NCBI GenBank assembly: GCA_019637695.1 | Contig: JAHBVG010000005.1 | Location: 62,001 to 126,000 of the forward strand | Source: Caldilineaceae bacterium | Lineage (GTDB): Bacteria > Chloroflexota > Anaerolineae > Caldilineales > Caldilineaceae | Reading direction: 5' to 3' | DNA: 64,000 nucleotides | Shown here: positions 46,901-59,673 of the stretch, in pieces | How positions within the stretch are numbered: the stretch's first letter is position 1 | Layout: each line of letters begins with the position of its first letter | Notes under the pieces: model-generated | Told to the model about the DNA's origin: nothing | The model's database searches: none | Seen by the model: the letters and a program-made list of their open reading frames with translations, nothing else | Program-made: the position numbers and the translations under genes

Positions 46901-49900
46901 CCAGACCGCTGAACCCGAAGCTCAGGATGCCGCCGCCGTTTGAACCGCCCTCGTTTGATTGAATAATGCTGTCGGCCACATAGACAGAGCCGCCTAGATT
47001 GAAGATACCTCCGCCGCTACCTGCTAGATTGTCTTGCAGACGTGACCCACTCGTAACCGTCAGTATCGCAGCGGTATCTATACCGATGCTGCCAATCCCA
47101 CCGCCTGTGACGGCTTCGTTGTACTCGAAGAGACTGGCATAGACCAGCACATCACCTTCCAAATTGAAAAGACCGCCGCCGCGACCCTCCGCAAAGTTGG
47201 TGTAGACCTGCGAATTGGAGATGGTCACAGTGGATTGGACTGCATAGATGCCGCCGCCGTCGTCGGTCTCTGCGTACCCCATGGTCATGCGCAAATTTTC
47301 CACCGTCGCCGTCGTGTTGGTAATTACCACCACCCGCCCCAGATCATCGGCGTCCAGCGTCGTCGGGTGGAGGAGGGGATCGCTCACCGTCCAGTTGGTG
47401 GCGGTGTAGCCGCCGCGCAGGGTGAGTTCCCTGTCAATGTAGGCCGTCTGATCTGTCCCCGCCACACTTTCCACACCCAGACAGTAGCCCGCCACCAGCA
47501 CTTCGCCACCCACCGTTACCACGTCAATGGCGTTCTGCACAGCCGCCGCATCCAGGCTGGCGTAGACGGTACTGCCGTCGTCGGGCGTGGCAAAGCAGAC
47601 GCCGACATAGTGGTCTGCCCACACGCTGTTGTCGTTCTCGTCGCCTTCCGGCGCGCTGCTGGCAATGACCGCGTTGTTGCTGATGGTTGCGCCAATGATC
47701 TCTGCATTGATGGTGATGAGCGCTGTGATGGTGATCGTCCCGCTTTCACCGGGCGCCAGCTCCGCCGCTTCCCACACCAGCGGATCGCTGCTCGTCTGGG
47801 TCAGGGCGGCGTTGTCGCTGATCACAGCGGTCACGGTCACGCTGATGGGCAGGTTGTCGGTGATGACGACGTTCTGGGCAGTACTGATCCCCCCATTGGT
47901 GAAGTGCAGGGTATAGGTGATCACCCCGCCGGGCGCGGCTACTTCCGGCGTCACACTCTTCGTAATGGACAAATCGGCGAACTGCGCCTCGACCGCGCCC
48001 ACGTCACAGCGCGCGCCGATGCTGTCTGGGCGGACGAAGTCTCGCTGGTCGTTGAGCAGCGGTGAGCCAGTTTCGTCCACACAGCCGCTGGGATCGCCCC
48101 GGTTCAGGGCCGGGGAACCGCTCAGCGGGAAGTGGGTATAGGTCGCCGCGCCGGAAGCGATGGTCGGCCCGCCGTTGTTTTGCAGGGGGCCGAGGAGCGG
48201 ATCGAGAGGGGTAGCGCTGTCCCCCACCTGATCGCCGTTGACCCCATCCACAAAGCTGCCGTTGTCGCCCGTGTTGTCGCCGATGACGTTGTAGCCGCCG
48301 CTGAAATCACCGGAAACATCCGGGTGTACGTCGCCTGTGGATGAGTTGTCGAAATTTGCAGCGATAATCGTAGCGGTGACGGTGGCCGTACCAGAGATGT
48401 CGTTGAAGACGCCGCCGCCGTCGCCGGATTCGTCGCCATCCGCGTCGGCCACATTGCCGGTGACGGTGACATTGTAGAGTTCCAATTGATCGGAATTGGC
48501 GATGCCGCCGCCGGATTCGTCGGTCTGGTTCTGACTGACGGTGCTGTTGACCATGACAAGGGTGGCAACGCCTTCATCTGCCGTTGTGCGGATACCGCCG
48601 CCCTCGCCGGCGCTGCGGTTGTAAGCGATGGTACTCTCGCGGATGGTTAAGGGTGTGTCATCCAATCCGGCGTTCACTTCAATACCACCGCCAGCATTGC
48701 TGGCCGTATTGCTCAACACCTCGCTGCGATAGAGGGTGAAGCTCTGGTCGAAGTCTTCGGCAGCCACAGACAGCCCACCGCCGCTCTCTGCGCTGTTGCT
48801 GAGGATCGACGTATAGCTGATGGCCGTACTGGCCGTGGCCGCCACACCGCCGCCGCTGTACAAGGCGTAATTGTCGTAGATCACCGTGTCGCTGATGGTG
48901 AGCGTGGTCTCGGTGTTGATGCCGCCGCCGTAGCCCTCATCCGCCCAGTTGTGGCGGAAGGTGCTGCTGACGATCTGGATGAGACCCTCCCATGCGTCCA
49001 ATCCACCGCCGCTCTCCCCGGCCCAGTTGTGTTCCACCAGGGTTTTGAAGATGTGGGTGTCCCCTTCGCTGTGGATACCGCCGCCCAATAGATGGGCAGT
49101 GTTGCTGTAGATTTCACTGTCTCGCACGGAGAGCAGATCCGCCGCAGAGAAGATACCCGCGCCGATGCCGCCCATGTCCGCCAGATCGGTCTCATCAAGG
49201 TCATCAAAGAGGCTTGCAAAATCCTCGAAGCCGTCCCCCACATGCTTTTGCCATTGGGTCAACCAATCTACTACGGGATCAATAGAGTTGAAGGCCAGGT
49301 TTTCGTAGATCAGCACGCCGCTCAGATCGCCCCTGGAGTCCAGCGCTTCCTCTATGGTCCACAGGGCAAGACCGCCGCCGTTGGAGGCCAGATTGCCCTG
49401 TAGCGTACTCTCGGCGATAGTCACAGCGCCGCCAAGCACGGAAACCCCGCCGCCAAAGAGCAGCGCCAGGTTCTGGCTGATCACCGCGCCATCCGTGATC
49501 ACCAGGGAGCTGGTCAGGGCGTCGTTTGACCATATGCTAAAAATGCCGCCGCCGGTCACGAAGCCGAAATTGGAATAGACCTGGCTGGCTTCGATACGCG
49601 CCTGGCCGTTTTCGTTGTAGAGAGCAGCGCCACCCAGCCCCAGGTTGAAACGCAGCACAGAGCCGCCTGTCATGGTGAGGACGGGGGAGGCGTCAACGCC
49701 CATGTTCGCCATGCCGCCGCCAGCCGGAGCGCCGTTGCGCTCGAAAATGCTGCCGTGGACCACCACAACGCCGCCGGTGTTGAAGAGGCCGCCCCCTAGA
49801 GAATTGGCCCCATTGCTGTAGACCAGGGTATTGGAGATAGTAGCCGTGGCGTCTGCCACATAGAAGCCGCCGCCCTCGTCCGCATTGCCGTTGATGATCT

Positions 49901-52900
49901 GAAGATTCTCTACCGTCGCCGTTGCACCGGTGATGACCACCACCCGCCCCAACTCGTCGGCGTCCAGGGTGGTGGGGTTGCTGATGGGATCGCTGTCAAT
50001 CCAATGGGTGACGGTATAGCCGCCGCGCAGGGTCAAGGCTTTGTCGATGTAGGCCGTCTGATCCGTTCCCCCGACGGTCTGCACGCCGCGGCAGTAGCCC
50101 GCCACCCGCACCTCGTCGCCCGCGCCCGCAGCGTCAATAGCCGACTGCACGGCTGCGGCGTCCAGGCTGGCGTAGACCGTCGTCCCCTCATCCGGGCTGG
50201 CGAAACAGAGGCCGACCGCATGGACTGCTTCGGCGACGTTGTCGCTCTCGTCGATTTCAAAATCGGTGGTGATGGTCGCTGTGTTGGTGATCGTCGTCCC
50301 CAACAGATCGAGGCTGTTGCTGAGCAAAGCACTGACCGTGATCACCCCGCCCGCGCCCGCGGGCAGGGTGTCGATGCTCCACGCCAGATCAGGCGCATCG
50401 CTCGTCCGCGTGAGCGTCGCCCCACCGTCCACTGTCCACTGATCACCGATCACTGCTACGCTGATCGGCACGCTGTCGCTGATCACCACATCCGTGGCCG
50501 TGGATGGGCCCGTGTTGGTGAAGCGCAGCGTGTAGGTGATAGCAGCGCCCGGCGCACTCACCGTGGGCGTCACGGATTTGGTAATGGTTAGATCCACCGG
50601 CTGGATTTCCACGGCGCCAATGTCGCTGCCGTCGCCGCCGCTGGCATTTGCATACGCAGCCAGATCCTGTGGACGCGTCTCCCCGCGCTGATCTTCATCC
50701 GTGATTGGCCCGCTCAGGCCCCCATCCAGACCTGCATCCAGCACCGGCGAGCCGGCCAGAGGCGCATGGGTAGGGGCGAAGCCGCCGTTGTCCTGGAGCG
50801 GGCCGAGCCCTGGGAAGAGCGGTGTAAACCCGCCGCCCACCTGATCGCCGTCCTCATCATTGGTGAAGCCAGTGCTGCCGCCGTCGTGGCCGATGAAGTT
50901 GTAGCCGTCGCTGGTAAAGCTACCGCTCACATCGGGGCTGGCGTTGAAGCCATCGAGTGAGTCATTATCGGTGTTGCCCGCGATGATGGCGTTGCCCACG
51001 GTTACTGCGCCATTTTCATTGTAGACGCCGCCGCCGTCGCCGCCGCTCCCGTTGACGTTGGCCTCGTTGCCCGTGATGGTCACATTGAAGAGGGCCACAT
51101 CGGCCTCTCCGCTGTAGATGCCGCCGCCGTTGTCGCTGGCTCGGTTTCCGCTTATCGTGCTGTTGACCAGCGCAGCATAGATCGAAGAACCAAAGCCACC
51201 ATCCACGCCTTTGCGAACATAGACGCCGCCACCGTTCCCTTCACCTGTATTGCTGTAGATGCTGCTGGCCAGGATCAAGGTGTTCAGTCCACCGTTATAG
51301 TTGTAGAGATGGATGCCGCCGCCGTCACTGCCGTGATTTTGATCAACCTGGACCTGCTCCAAAGTCAGATCAATGAACGATTTGCTTCGGCTCTCTGCGT
51401 AAACCCCGCCGCCGCCACCATCAGCATAGTTTTCGCCAATGCGGCTGTGGCTGATGATCGCTGTCACTGAACCGCCATCTTCTTCGTACAGATAAAGAGC
51501 GCCGGCCAGGAAGTCCGATGTATTGGTCAAGATCTGACTATGGCTGATGACAATGGTGACCTGATCCCCCACGCCGATGACCGAGAGGCCACCGCCTGTA
51601 TATCTGGCCCAGTTGTCGATGAGGGTCACCCCGTCCAGGGTGAGATTCCCTTGGGCCAGGATCGCGCCGCCAGCTCCCCCTGTCCAGCTTGCGCCATTGG
51701 CAATGCCCCCGGTCAGGCTCATCTGGGTTAGTGTCAGTGTATTGCCGCTGGCAAGGGTAAAGAGGCGAAAGTCAACGGCGGCTGTGCGGGTGATAGTAAC
51801 GCCGTTGCCGATGATCGTCATGGTTTTGTCGACGCCCAGGGCAGTCGCACCCTGGCTGCTGTCGCCAACTGTGGAAAGCCCAATCGTCGTCACCGCTGGG
51901 TCCACGGTGATGACGCCGCCGGGGCAGAGATCCGCCACGGCCTGGCGCAGCGTCCCAGCGCCGCTGTCGCCGCCGTCGGTGACGGTGATGGCCAGGCTGC
52001 ACGCGGTGATCACCACATCGTTGCCGGTGCCGCCCGCGTAGTCGATCCAAAAGTCCGTACTGCCCACGCTCAAGATGCTACCTTGCGGCAGGCTGTCAAA
52101 CTCTCCGACGACAATACTGCTCGCCTCCACATTGTCGATCAGGGTGAAACTGTCGCCCAGGCCTGGCACAAAGGCGCTGATCAGCGTTGTCGCCAGCACG
52201 GCGTCGCCCAGCGTCACCGTGCGACCGGCGCCGGTGATCTGGAGTTGATCGTACTCTGTGCCTGGGATCAACCCGCCGATCTCCACGCTGAAGGTGTCGC
52301 TGGCGCTGAGGGTGACGTCGCCATCCACCACGAGCAGGCTGGGCGACGCGCCGGGGGAGAGGGTGCCGCTGACAGAGACGTTGCCGCTGATGTCGGGATT
52401 GCTCTGGACGCTGTTCTTCACCGTGCCCGTCAGCATCACAGCGTTGCTGCCCGCGTCCAGATGACCAGCCAGGTCGATCACGCCGGTGGTGATCAGCGTG
52501 ACGGAGGTGATCAGGCCGATGCCCCGTCGGGCTACCACCACCCCATCTACCACAATTTCCAGCAGATCCCCGTTGCGCTGCACGGTGATGTCCTCACCAT
52601 CGGGCGCATCGTAGGCGAAGGGGCCAGCCACCACATCCACACCCGCGCTGCTGCTGTTGTTCATCCCATCGGTGTCGTTGCTGGCGGTGATGGTGGCTGT
52701 GTTGCCCACTGTGGTTGAGGTGACAAACGTATTGGTCAGCGTCCCCGTCAGGGTGATGACGCCCCCCGCGTCCACGGGGAGATCGCTCACATCCCAGGCG
52801 AAGTCGGGCGCATGGGTGTCGGTGACAATGGCAAGGCTGCTCAACCCCACACTGGTAACGGTCACGCTCACGGGCACGACATCGGTGATGCGCACGTTGC

Positions 52901-55900
52901 GGGCCACGGTGTTGCCCACGTTGGTGAATGCCAGGGTATAGGTGATGACCGCACCCGGCGCGACCGTAGTCGGCTGCACTGCCTTGGCGATGGATACATC
53001 GACGACGGGCGTCGCGTGGATGGCGAAGGCGTCCAGCCCGTTCAGAACCTGATCAACGATCTGACCGCTTCCATTTACCGTGATGGTGCGGATACAATCT
53101 CCGCCCGCATCCGTGCCACGGGTCACGTCGCAGTATGTGCCTTCGGCCATCCCCGTCTGGTAAGTGGTGGTGGCGGCGCTGCCCGTGCGGTTGATGGCGA
53201 CGAAGCCCTTATCCCCGCGGCCAAAGGCGATGTGGTTGGAGGATGCCGCGCCGATATTCTGCCAATCGGTGACTGGCTCTCCATGGGCGACGGCGCGGAA
53301 ACCGACCATATTGGCGATGGCTGTGCGCCGGTGTTCACAGACCCATTTGCCGTCCTCGTAGGTGTCGGAGCAGTTGGCCGGGACGTCGCCCACACTCTGT
53401 GTAGAATTGTAGACCGTGCTGGTCTCCGCGCCGCTGCCGCTGGTGAAGGGCGAGGTTGTGCTGGGCGGGCCTTTGTCGTCCCGGGTGTCACTCTTGTCAA
53501 GACCAGCGGTCGGATCATCGCTCCAGTAGTAGGAGGACATCACCGACGGATGGCCGTAGGGATAGGCCAACATGAAGATGTTGCCCAGATTGTAGAGGGC
53601 GAAACCGTCTCGATGGTCGAGGACAAACGCCCCGCCGGCGCCATGTCCGCGCTGGTTATCGTGGTTGTCGGTAAAGACCACCGCGTACTCGCCCGGCATG
53701 AATTGGGGCCAGGTGGTGAAGTTCTCCAGTTCGGAGAGGGTGCGGGCGCCTGTGTCGTTGTTGAAGATCTTGCCCAACTCCACGCTGTAATCGAACTCGG
53801 TCACATCCCCGCTGGCAAAGTATTCATAGCCCATCACTGGCTCACCGCTGGCCTCGATCACCTCGTGGAAGATGTAGGGGTTGCCATTCAGTCCGAAGAG
53901 GATCATCTCTACATCTGCAGCGAACATATGCTTGGCGGCGTCAATGCGGAAGCCCTTCACCCCCATGTCCAGCAGATCTTGCAAATAGGCGCGCAGCGTT
54001 GCCTGCACATAGGGATCGCTCGTCTTGAGATCTGCCAGGTTGACAAGTTCACAGGTCTGTACTTCGTAGCGGCTGCCATAGTTGCCGATATCGTTGCCCG
54101 CAGTGCCGCAGTTGTGAAAGTGTTCGGGATCATATTGCAGATAATCATACTCGGTATAAGTGGAGCCATTGGTGCCTGTGCCGCTGCCCACGCCTGTGGT
54201 GTGGTTGATCACCGCGTCCACGTAGATATCCACCCCCAATGCGGCGCAGGTGTCGATCATGCTCTGGAATTCAGCCAATGTTCCGCTGCGGCTGGTCATC
54301 TTTGTCACATCGTGGGTCACTGGCTGGTAGCGCACCCACCACGGATAGTCCGGCGCAAAGGGGATCACATGCTCCATGGGCGGGGAGACCTGCACCGCGG
54401 TGTAGCCCTTTTCGGCCAGGAAACTGCACTCTTGCGCAATATCGGTCCAGCGCCACTCGAAGAGGTGGACGAAGACGCCGCCTGCCGGCGCGGGTGTGGG
54501 ATCGGTGTCAGGCGTGATGGAGAGAATACCATCGCTGCCGCTGCGCCACTTCTTGTCCTCGCCGGGTTTCTGACAGTAGCCTGTAAAGCCATAGGTTCCC
54601 ACGGCCAGACTGCCCGTGGGGATGGTCGCCATGTATTCGTCGTTGTTACCGATGTCCACGTTGTAGCTCATGGACAAATCGGTCCACGCTTCGCCGTACC
54701 GTCCCCAGTGCAGGTAGCAGGCAATGCCGTTGCCCTGGCCCGCCGCCTCTGTGATACCCGCTGCATAGACTTGTAGATAGACAGTCAGGCCGCTGGCGTC
54801 GCCCTCAGAAATGGCGTTGCTCGCCCCACCCACCGGGAACATATTCCCCACAAAGCCGATAGTGCTGGGCGGCAAAGGCGGGGTAATTGCCTGTGTGGAG
54901 ACAAAGACCACCGTCGTGCGCGCAGGGATGGTGAAGGTGTCCGTACCCTCGTCAAAGGACGCGCCGCCCATGATGGTTGGGTCGTTGTCAGTCCCGTCGG
55001 TGTGGACCGGGTGCAGCTCGAACCCACTCGCCCCAGGAATGGCAAAGTTCTTTGGGTTTTTGTCGGCGTTGAAGAAGACAAGAATGGTTTCGTAGTTCGC
55101 ATCCAGATTTGCCCCGTCATCAAACAACCCCATGACGAGCAGACCGGTGGCGCTGTTGTCGTTGTTGAAGAAGCCCACCCGCTGGTTGATGGCCGCTTCG
55201 GTCTGCAACCGGAAGAGGGGCGAACTCTGGCGGATGCGCAGGATCTCTCGCATGTGGGCGGCGTTGGCCTGGGCGTCCGCGGCAGAGGGATTCAGCGACG
55301 TATCGGCCAGTAGCGGTTCCATTATCGGCCAGCGGTTACAGCAGCCCGGCGAAGTCCCCGGTCCATTGTCCCACGTGGGCGGCAGGCCCACACCAAAGTT
55401 ATTGTCGTAGGTTCCATCGGTGTAGCTCCAATCCACGCGATTGAACCAATCCCCGGAGTCGTAGCTGTTGCGGTCCAGGGATTTGGAGCGCAGGATGTCG
55501 CTGCCCATGTGGAAGAAAGGGACGCCCTGGGAGAGGCCGACGATGCTCAGCCCCAGGTTTTGCACGCGCACCCGATCCGCCATGGAGGTGATCGGCGTGC
55601 CGCTGGCCCCGTTGGGGAGCTTGAAAATGTTCTGGTCAAAGAGGGTCTCGTTGTCGTGCTTGGAGACATAGGGCACGCTCTCCTGGGGATCGTCGGTAAA
55701 GGGCGCGCCGGCGCCGCTCCAATCAGTGCCGCTTGCGCGCAGCGCCGAGCGCAGGGTATTCATCACCCCGTGGAGATCGCTCTCGTAGCGGTTGTCGTAG
55801 AAATATCCATTCCAATCGTAGTGCAGGCCGTTGATGAAGCCCTGTTTGCGAATGCCCGTTGGGTCCTGGCTATAGCCGCCGTGGGCCGCATCGCGGATGA

Positions 55901-58307
55901 TGTCGTTGAAGAGGCCGATGCCCGCGCCTGTCATGTTGTACTTCTGGGCGTAGCAGTTAGGGCAGTTGGTCAATCCCTTCTGCGCCGCCGATCCAAAATC
56001 CCAGCCCTCGCCGTAAATATAGATATCCGGGTCGATGGCGTTGATGGCCGTCTGCACATTGAGCATATTCTGTCGGGTGTGCAGGTTCATCAGGTCGAAG
56101 CGGAAGCCGTCTACCTTGTAATCGTCTGCCCAGCGCGCCAGGGTATCGATCATCAGCTTCTCGAACATGGCGTACTCAGAGGCCGTGTCCGGGCAGCAGC
56201 TTGTGTTATAGAGAGCGCCCACCGTGTCGTAGCGGTAATAATATCCGGGCACCACTTTGTCAAGTACCGACTTGGGATCGGTCTGCCCCGCTGAGTTGGT
56301 ATGGTTGTAGACCACATCCATCACCACGCGCAGGCCATTCTGGTTGAGGGTCTGCACCATCTGGCGGAACTCGATAATCCGCTGCACGCCGTCCGGATCT
56401 GTGGCGTAGGAACCTTCGGGCGCGCCATAGTGGAAGGGATCATAGCCCCAGTTGAAACCGTCGTCGGCACGAGCTGCGCCAATCACTGCCTGCTGTTGAT
56501 CGCTGTCTCGGTCAAACCCCGTGGGGGCCGGCTCCACCGTGCGCGGCACATTCTCCTCATTCACCGAGGCGATATCGAAAACGGGCAACAAATGCACATG
56601 GGTCAGCCCCGCCGCGTGCAAGGCCAGAAGGTGCGCCATGCCATCGCTCAAGGTCGGGTTCGCATTTGGCCCGTCGCCGTCGTAGGTGAAGGCGTTGTAG
56701 GTACCGCGGTCGGAGCCGGTCACGGTAGGGTCGTTGATACTGAAATCGCGCACGTGCATCTCGTAGATCACGATATCTTCGGGCGCGGCCAGGGGGGGCT
56801 TGGTGAAAGTATCCCAATCGGTAGGCTTGAGGTTCGTATCGGCCAGGTTCACAAACTGGCTGCGCAGGCTGTTGGTAGAGAGGCTCAGCGCGTAAGGGTC
56901 CGTGACCTGATTGTTTTCCACCTGATCGGTCTCCGGTACATAGACCTCCACATCGAAGAGGTAGAAGTGGCGATCCCAACCGGCGTCGCCCATCACGCTC
57001 CACACCCCGCTGGTCGGGTTCAGGGTCATGGCGTGGGTGTTGGTGACGATGTCCGTGGATGTGGCGAAGCGCAGCAGGTTCACCGACTTCGCGGTCGGCG
57101 CCCAAACAGAAACCGACGGAACGCCGCCGTTGTAGGTGACGCCCAACACCGCATCATCCGCCGCGCCGTTGTCCACGTAGAGATGGTCCAGCACGCTCTG
57201 GATCTGCACGCCGCTGATCTGGTTGATCGCCCCACCGCCGTCATAACTGGCCACGGCAAGCTGCCCTGTGAGCAGATCTTTGGCCTGATCATTCGTGAGG
57301 CTGTTGGTCAGGCGGATCAACCCCGCAGCGTTGGGGTTCTTGGGGAAGCCGGAGACAGTCCCGTCCGCCGTGAGGGAGACGTGGCAGGGCTCTGTCAAGG
57401 GGAAGGTACAAGTCGTTGTCCCCGCCACCGCGGGCACCAGCCCCCCATCGGGGTCGTAGAGCAGGCGGTAGCTGCTCCCCGCCGCGCCGTTCCAGCCCAT
57501 CGTCCCCGTGTTCAGCCACAGGGCGCGGGCATCCGTTAGGACGACAGGTGAATTGCTTAGAACCGTATAGGTATAGTTGATGCCGCCGTTCGTATCCGCA
57601 TGGATGGTCATCAGATCCGCATCGCTGCCAGCAATAGAGGCCACGTTGCCAGAAGTAAAGACGTAATACGCCACATTCACTCCCACACTCTGCTGGGGGA
57701 TCGCTGCGCTGTAGGTGGTTTCACTGCCGCTCATCTTCACCACTGTGGACGCGCCCCAGTTCCCGTTGATCGCGTAGCGCAGCCAGATCGCCTGCTCCGC
57801 CGGCGGGGTCGCGCTGGTAGTCGCAGTGACAGTTACAGGACCGTCATCTGTGGGCACGGATGGAGAACGGTTGACCCCGGTGATGGTGACTGGCGCACCG
57901 CTGAACTGGAAGACAACACCCCGATCTGTACCATTCCATTTGAAGGCGTAGTAACGATTTTGGATGTGATTGAAACGTAAGTTTCGCTCTCCACCGCCGC
58001 CTGTACTCAACCCAGTGAAAATTGTGCCAAAGGCGATAGTATTGGGAGAATCTTTACCAAACCACTGATCCGAATCCTTGTAAAATTTGAATTCACTGGA
58101 CGAATCATTCGCTTCTGTGATCTGGCTGGAGACATAGACAAAGGTGCTACCCAGGCTGGCGCTCATTGTCCACGGTGTGGCGCCCCAGCTATTTAGCGCC
58201 CCACGCACTGCTTCTCCAGCAGCCTGGACGGGGCGAAAGCTCAAGGCGATAGCAGATATCAGGAGTATCAACACAATCAAGCGAGTGCGAAGACGCATAG
58301 ATGGCAT
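40902..58307 (-). CDS. Giant secreted amylopullulanase/adhesin (pullulanase + alpha-amylase + beta-helix + DUF11)
   Basis: About 5,800 residues from ATG 58307 (58298 is an alternative), with a signal peptide [21 protein letters not shown]. Going 3' in order: a starch-binding-like N-terminal region (to ~57550). A GH13 pullulanase (~57550-54900) has 'FNWGYDP', nucleophile 'DGFRFDLMN' (~56100), Glu in 'YIYGEGWDF' (~56000) and 'SKHDNETL' (~55655). A second GH13, of the animal/Streptomyces alpha-amylase type (~54500-53010), has '[14 protein letters not shown]', '[10 protein letters not shown]', 'FHEVIEA' and '[12 protein letters not shown]'. Then come a DUF11 repeat, three Gly-rich parallel beta-helix blocks (~52000-50600, 50200-48060, 47600-45690) each ending in a 'SPxLDxG'-like segment and separated by DUF11 repeats, two Calx-beta domains (~45300-44600), further DUF11 and a PKD-like segment. 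A Thr/Pro repeat tract (42440-43620), more DUF11, and a C-terminal '[19 protein letters not shown]' module ending in [10 protein letters not shown] complete it. Both catalytic domains keep their acid residues. It should degrade starch or pullulan at the cell surface. Confidence 0.88.
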   Translation of the reverse strand: MPSMRLRTRLIVLILLISAIALSFRPVQAAGEAVRGALNSWGATPWTMSASLGSTFVYVSSQITEANDSSSEFKFYKDSDQWFGKDSPNTIAFGTIFTGLSTGGGGERNLRFNHIQNRYYAFKWNGTDRGVVFQFSGAPVTITGVNRSPSVPTDDGPVTVTATTSATPPAEQAIWLRYAINGNWGASTVVKMSGSETTYSAAIPQQSVGVNVAYYVFTSGNVASIAGSDADLMTIHADTNGGINYTYTVLSNSPVVLTDARALWLNTGTMGWNGAAGSSYRLLYDPDGGLVPAVAGTTTCTFPLTEPCHVSLTADGTVSGFPKNPNAAGLIRLTNSLTNDQAKDLLTGQLAVASYDGGGAINQISGVQIQSVLDHLYVDNGAADDAVLGVTYNGGVPSVSVWAPTAKSVNLLRFATSTDIVTNTHAMTLNPTSGVWSVMGDAGWDRHFYLFDVEVYVPETDQVENNQVTDPYALSLSTNSLRSQFVNLADTNLKPTDWDTFTKPPLAAPEDIVIYEMHVRDFSINDPTVTGSDRGTYNAFTYDGDGPNANPTLSDGMAHLLALHAAGLTHVHLLPVFDIASVNEENVPRTVEPAPTGFDRDSDQQQAVIGAARADDGFNWGYDPFHYGAPEGSYATDPDGVQRIIEFRQMVQTLNQNGLRVVMDVVYNHTNSAGQTDPKSVLDKVVPGYYYRYDTVGALYNTSCCPDTASEYAMFEKLMIDTLARWADDYKVDGFRFDLMNLHTRQNMLNVQTAINAIDPDIYIYGEGWDFGSAAQKGLTNCPNCYAQKYNMTGAGIGLFNDIIRDAAHGGYSQDPTGIRKQGFINGLHYDWNGYFYDNRYESDLHGVMNTLRSALRASGTDWSGAGAPFTDDPQESVPYVSKHDNETLFDQNIFKLPNGASGTPITSMADRVRVQNLGLSIVGLSQGVPFFHMGSDILRSKSLDRNSYDSGDWFNRVDWSYTDGTYDNNFGVGLPPTWDNGPGTSPGCCNRWPIMEPLLADTSLNPSAADAQANAAHMREILRIRQSSPLFRLQTEAAINQRVGFFNNDNSATGLLVMGLFDDGANLDANYETILVFFNADKNPKNFAIPGASGFELHPVHTDGTDNDPTIMGGASFDEGTDTFTIPARTTVVFVSTQAITPPLPPSTIGFVGNMFPVGGASNAISEGDASGLTVYLQVYAAGITEAAGQGNGIACYLHWGRYGEAWTDLSMSYNVDIGNNDEYMATIPTGSLAVGTYGFTGYCQKPGEDKKWRSGSDGILSITPDTDPTPAPAGGVFVHLFEWRWTDIAQECSFLAEKGYTAVQVSPPMEHVIPFAPDYPWWVRYQPVTHDVTKMTSRSGTLAEFQSMIDTCAALGVDIYVDAVINHTTGVGSGTGTNGSTYTEYDYLQYDPEHFHNCGTAGNDIGNYGSRYEVQTCELVNLADLKTSDPYVQATLRAYLQDLLDMGVKGFRIDAAKHMFAADVEMILFGLNGNPYIFHEVIEASGEPVMGYEYFASGDVTEFDYSVELGKIFNNDTGARTLSELENFTTWPQFMPGEYAVVFTDNHDNQRGHGAGGAFVLDHRDGFALYNLGNIFMLAYPYGHPSVMSSYYWSDDPTAGLDKSDTRDDKGPPSTTSPFTSGSGAETSTVYNSTQSVGDVPANCSDTYEDGKWVCEHRRTAIANMVGFRAVAHGEPVTDWQNIGAASSNHIAFGRGDKGFVAINRTGSAATTTYQTGMAEGTYCDVTRGTDAGGDCIRTITVNGSGQIVDQVLNGLDAFAIHATPVVDVSIAKAVQPTTVAPGAVITYTLAFTNVGNTVARNVRITDVVPVSVTVTSVGLSSLAIVTDTHAPDFAWDVSDLPVDAGGVITLTGTLTNTFVTSTTVGNTATITASNDTDGMNNSSSAGVDVVAGPFAYDAPDGEDITVQRNGDLLEIVVDGVVVARRGIGLITSVTLITTGVIDLAGHLDAGSNAVMLTGTVKNSVQSNPDISGNVSVSGTLSPGASPSLLVVDGDVTLSASDTFSVEIGGLIPGTEYDQLQITGAGRTVTLGDAVLATTLISAFVPGLGDSFTLIDNVEASSIVVGEFDSLPQGSILSVGSTDFWIDYAGGTGNDVVITACSLAITVTDGGDSGAGTLRQAVADLCPGGVITVDPAVTTIGLSTVGDSSQGATALGVDKTMTIIGNGVTITRTAAVDFRLFTLASGNTLTLTQMSLTGGIANGASWTGGAGGAILAQGNLTLDGVTLIDNWARYTGGGLSVIGVGDQVTIVISHSQILTNTSDFLAGALYLYEEDGGSVTAIISHSRIGENYADGGGGGVYAESRSKSFIDLTLEQVQVDQNHGSDGGGIHLYNYNGGLNTLILASSIYSNTGEGNGGGVYVRKGVDGGFGSSIYAALVNSTISGNRASDNGGGIYSGEADVALFNVTITGNEANVNGSGGDGGGVYNENGAVTVGNAIIAGNTDNDSLDGFNASPDVSGSFTSDGYNFIGHDGGSTGFTNDEDGDQVGGGFTPLFPGLGPLQDNGGFAPTHAPLAGSPVLDAGLDGGLSGPITDEDQRGETRPQDLAAYANASGGDGSDIGAVEIQPVDLTITKSVTPTVSAPGAAITYTLRFTNTGPSTATDVVISDSVPISVAVIGDQWTVDGGATLTRTSDAPDLAWSIDTLPAGAGGVITVSALLSNSLDLLGTTITNTATITTDFEIDESDNVAEAVHAVGLCFASPDEGTTVYASLDAAAVQSAIDAAGAGDEVRVAGYCRGVQTVGGTDQTAYIDKALTLRGGYTVTHWIDSDPISNPTTLDADELGRVVVITGATATVENLQIINGNADEGGGFYVADATATISNTLVYSNGANSLGGGLFNTGGVVVVHGSIFERNGAPAGGGMANMGVDASPVLTMTGGSVLRFNLGLGGAALYNENGQARIEASQVYSNFGFVTGGGIFSIWSNDALTSSLVITDGAVISQNLALLFGGGVSVLGGAVTIAESTLQGNLASNGGGLALWTIEEALDSRGDLSGVLIYENLAFNSIDPVVDWLTQWQKHVGDGFEDFASLFDDLDETDLADMGGIGAGIFSAADLLSVRDSEIYSNTAHLLGGGIHSEGDTHIFKTLVEHNWAGESGGGLDAWEGLIQIVSSTFRHNWADEGYGGGINTETTLTISDTVIYDNYALYSGGGVAATASTAISYTSILSNSAESGGGLSVAAEDFDQSFTLYRSEVLSNTASNAGGGIEVNAGLDDTPLTIRESTIAYNRSAGEGGGIRTTADEGVATLVMVNSTVSQNQTDESGGGIANSDQLELYNVTVTGNVADADGDESGDGGGVFNDISGTATVTATIIAANFDNSSTGDVHPDVSGDFSGGYNVIGDNTGDNGSFVDGVNGDQVGDSATPLDPLLGPLQNNGGPTIASGAATYTHFPLSGSPALNRGDPSGCVDETGSPLLNDQRDFVRPDSIGARCDVGAVEAQFADLSITKSVTPEVAAPGGVITYTLHFTNGGISTAQNVVITDNLPISVTVTAVISDNAALTQTSSDPLVWEAAELAPGESGTITITALITINAEIIGATISNNAVIASSAPEGDENDNSVWADHYVGVCFATPDDGSTVYASLDAAAVQNAIDVVTVGGEVLVAGYCLGVESVAGTDQTAYIDRELTLRGGYTATNWTVSDPLLHPTTLDADDLGRVVVITNTTATVENLRMTMGYAETDDGGGIYAVQSTVTISNSQVYTNFAEGRGGGLFNLEGDVLVYASLFEYNEAVTGGGIGSIGIDTAAILTVTSGSRLQDNLAGSGGGIFNLGGSVYVADSIIQSNEGGSNGGGILSFGFSGLVTSTLVVTDSTQIKHNSAEYGGGIISNVAGVLEVYNSQIVSNTALYTGGGIDSSGTLTVTDSTVEYNEAEEGGGLYIYSGEANIFSSAVRYNRATNDGGGLLVYGGATEIVNSTVSHNQAEDDGGGISSAWTLTIINSSVDYNQARDDGGGIDNDYEFTRIISSTINYNRAGDSGGGIDSDSDLYIERSQVIGNSAGDGEETGDGGGIHAEAPLTVTHSILAQNSSTLSGGGVYLMSGAPITLVNTTVSGNRAEGGKGGGIANDDGSVSLFNVTVAYNYASLNSGGIFAETGMAFALQNSLVAENSVRRGDPDAYGDFTSGGYNLIGDSSNTSGFTAVGDQLGILAIIAPLADNGAAPGYQPLTHALLSGSPAIDGGNPAGCVDDSNALLSDDQRGFTRPQSVACDIGAYESDFAPSLSLTKTATPTTGVEQGSMVTYTLVLSNSGDANAMEVLLIDTLPVSVTFAGWDEQPDNALKYGNEIAWTGTLSASTSITFTFAVTHTGDYSEVITNTAVYSHASSDGAAEASFSVLDPFVTIGVSPAAVTEDGGVALTFTFTRTGPTADPMTVNFAVGGTAIFGNDYSQSGADSFSASSGAVTIPAGSGTVTVTVEPFADSLVELDETVILTVTSGAGYRMGAPASATGTILNDDSAGVTVDDVTLYEGQSGTTDFVFTITLTNPVASTVFVPWTTGDGTALVSDNDYNPASGGVTFPANLAASQTVTITVNGDLFVEADETFYLFLSGAFTSMPNVFVSKSDGIGAILNDDWVDMIVSKSVTPTVLGLGESLTYTLRFTNTGTGIAEGVILTDTIPAEIDVTGVISSGVAITQTGTSPYTWQIEDLLSDVGGFITVTGTLTNNFALYGATITNTAFITASNELTLTNNTGSAPFTILSGPSLTVTKQASGTEVDEGATVLFTVTVTNTGQSPTTGVDVSDNLTGTLAAGISLSAGEAVTYTYNLLLDDGPTVVENIAAAVSDQTAIITTSVTVTVANVAPTATLSNDGPVNDGETATVSFSDQSDPSGADTAAGFVYSYDFNSDGTFELTDVVSDTVTVPASFLTGVVTRTVTARIADKDGGFSEYTTEIVVISGAPTATPTVTVTPTETATPTSTATAENTATATATPMPTVEDTATATATPTPTVENTATATSTPTPTVENTATATSTPTPTPTSDTATATATLTPTSDNTATSTPTPTVENTATATPTPTVENTATSTPTPTVENTATSTPTPTVENTATATSTPTPTVENTAIATSTPTPTVENTATATSTPTPTVENTATSTPTPTSDNTATSTPTPTSDNTATATNTPTPTVENTATSTPTPTVGDTATATTTPTPTSENTATATATPTPTSENTATTTATPTATIDSMATPTATPSPTATILPLGTATATPTATATATATATSSGTPTATITPSGTATATPTATATATATATSSGTPTATITPSGTATATPTATATATATATPSATPSSTASSTPTATANPAVAVDLTLARSGAAADGIVTVGQEMTFTVRITNTGDAALILVPLIQSFANDYLTYLAANPAPDEISSGVLRWNNLAANMPLALNAVTEVTIRYRAAASTDLLSGKQSGQISTVMGAQDGTGMVAPTAQDGAGVRVTHPRLTIGKSLSEGWDYAIASAPITFTLTFTNTGDTRLDGIRVSDVYSATQLHYRSAALPPSQLSTGQILWDDITAGLGNLPPGGVISYTVSFSVTASHATVINQARIIAAVDEHGDGVNLGAAEAQIAVELAAIRLDVTSVPPPLSTVDPGECIVYDLIVTNIGTAALTNTELIALPPEGTTPVETCPEGVTVAGYITSANHAPLVIWPLGTLLPQVSATRQLTVVVNADLQVSAIVLNAEARSDQSRDFGFVGQSVLLLDPSALTLIAFRAVPIAEGVRIEWTTGLEIDSWGFYLWRTPSSMWENPIQVNSDWIPARGNPSVGASYTLVDRAGVAGFYYWLQEVEIDGSTHLYGPVRADGSTEAMTNERIFLPLINR
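42440..43620. repeat. Thr/Pro/Val/Glu/Asn tandem repeat tract within the giant gene
   Basis: The encoded pattern [14 protein letters not shown] is repeated more than 20 times with near-identical DNA units of 30-42 bases, followed by (TATATATP)-type and [12 protein letters not shown] blocks, three of them nearly identical. The tract is in frame and forms a flexible, probably glycosylated linker. Such DNA identity makes copy-number change by slippage likely. Confidence 0.9.
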
Positions 58308-58419
58308 ACTCGGTGTAACCTCATCAAGGACAGAGCGCGGATCAAATTTCGATTGTATCGGTAGAAGAACAGGATTTGGGCCTGACAGGGAGAGGATTCC
58401 CCTATAATGGTTAGCGCAG

Positions 58420-58449
58420 AGTATAGCACATTCCCCAAAGATCAAGTAA
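58420..58449 (-). promoter_or_regulatory. Possible promoter of the giant gene
   Basis: On the minus strand TATACT (58420-58425) with a weak TTACTT (58444-58449), 18-base spacer, about 113 bases upstream of the start. Confidence 0.35.
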
Positions 58450-58471
58450 CCATTCAAGGCTAATGCCCTGG

Positions 58472-58500
58472 TTGACACGTCGTCAGCAGGTTGATACACT
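58472..58500 (+). promoter_or_regulatory. Promoter of the CAP-domain gene
   Basis: A perfect TTGACA (58472-58477) and TACACT (58495-58500) are separated by 17 bases, 33 bases before the ATG at 58534. It lies in the divergent interval with the giant gene. Confidence 0.65.
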
Positions 58501-58533
58501 CTTCCCTGCCGTGTACTGACCTCACCCAGGCCG

Positions 58534-59655
58534 ATGGATATGTTGTTTGCTCAACTACTCTCACAGACCGATCCCGCATCATCACGTCGTTCAAGGCGAC
58601 GATGGCGCTCCCTGGTGGCGCTGATCCCACTGTGGGCCATGCTCATGCTCCCCCCTGTCGGGATGGCCCAGTCTGTCGATCCCGTCCAACCTGTACCCGT
58701 CAATCCTCAGCATCGAGAGGCGTCGCTGCTCTTCTATCGCACCCACTATCTGCTCTCCGGTCTTGCCACCCAGGAGTGGAACGGGGACGCCCTGCGCTGT
58801 GACCCTGGCCAGACTGATCCTGCTTTTCGCCAGGCCGTGCTGCGCCGGATCAACTACTATCGAGGGATGGCTGGGCTGGCAGGGGTGACGTTGAATGAGG
58901 AATACAACCGTAAGGCGCAGCAGGCCGCGCTGATCACAACGGTCAACGGGCTGAGCCACAGGCCGCTCCCTTCGGCGCGCTGCTACACTGCGGACGGCGC
59001 ACAGGCCGCCGCCAATTCCCATCTCTATATTGGGCGCTTTGGCCCTTCCGCCATTGACGGCTACATTCAAGATCACGACGAAGGCTTCAACAACAATTAT
59101 CACGTAGGCCATCGCCGCTGGATCTTATTGCCCCAACTCCAGGCAATGGGGACGGGCGACATCGCCGGCAGTGAGACTGTCTTCCCCACCAACGCGCTCT
59201 GGGTGGTGGATGCCAGTATGCGCGCGCCGCGGCCAGAGACGCGCGATGGCTTCGTGGCCTGGCCGCCGCCGGGTTACGTACCCTATACAGTTGTCTATCC
59301 GCGCTGGTCGTTCTCTTATGCGGGCGCAGACTTTTCGCACGCTAACGTCCACATGCGCCGCGGCGCACTGGACATTGAACTGCAATTGGAAGCGCTCTAC
59401 GAGTGGGAACCAACGGAACCCACGCTGGTCTGGGTTCCTCTGGGGATGCACAGCCGCGACGCCTGGCCGCAGCCCGAAGCAGATGCCACCTACACCGTCA
59501 CCGTCAGCAACATCAAGGTCGGTAATCGCTGGCTGACTTTTTCATACGATGTGACTATCTTCGATCCGATGGCGCCGGTTGTGGTGGCCGAACCCACACC
59601 GATCCTGCCCTTAATGCTGAGGCAACTCCACTATCGGCAATCACTGCTTCAGTAA
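58534..59655 (+). CDS. Secreted CAP/SCP-domain protein
   Basis: A 373-residue protein. An Arg-rich start and a hydrophobic segment ([20 protein letters not shown]) make an export signal. The CAP (SCP/PR1) fold is suggested by '[31 protein letters not shown]', read in parts, '[28 protein letters not shown]' and '[23 protein letters not shown]'. The family acts outside the cell with varied or unknown roles. The C-terminus contains 'ILPLMLRQ', which resembles the terminal motif of the giant enzyme and trypsin but is 10 residues internal. It is divergent from the giant gene, suggesting shared regulation. Confidence 0.75.
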   Translation: MDMLFAQLLSQTDPASSRRSRRRWRSLVALIPLWAMLMLPPVGMAQSVDPVQPVPVNPQHREASLLFYRTHYLLSGLATQEWNGDALRCDPGQTDPAFRQAVLRRINYYRGMAGLAGVTLNEEYNRKAQQAALITTVNGLSHRPLPSARCYTADGAQAAANSHLYIGRFGPSAIDGYIQDHDEGFNNNYHVGHRRWILLPQLQAMGTGDIAGSETVFPTNALWVVDASMRAPRPETRDGFVAWPPPGYVPYTVVYPRWSFSYAGADFSHANVHMRRGALDIELQLEALYEWEPTEPTLVWVPLGMHSRDAWPQPEADATYTVTVSNIKVGNRWLTFSYDVTIFDPMAPVVVAEPTPILPLMLRQLHYRQSLLQ

Positions 59656-59673
59656 GGTGTTTATCTGTTCTCC

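Noticed and set aside
52812..54776. Plus-strand frame of about 650 codons opposite the alpha-amylase domain
   Set aside because: The minus strand has unmistakable GH13 motifs with all catalytic residues. The antisense frame has His/Gly/Ala-rich composition without any recognisable motif.
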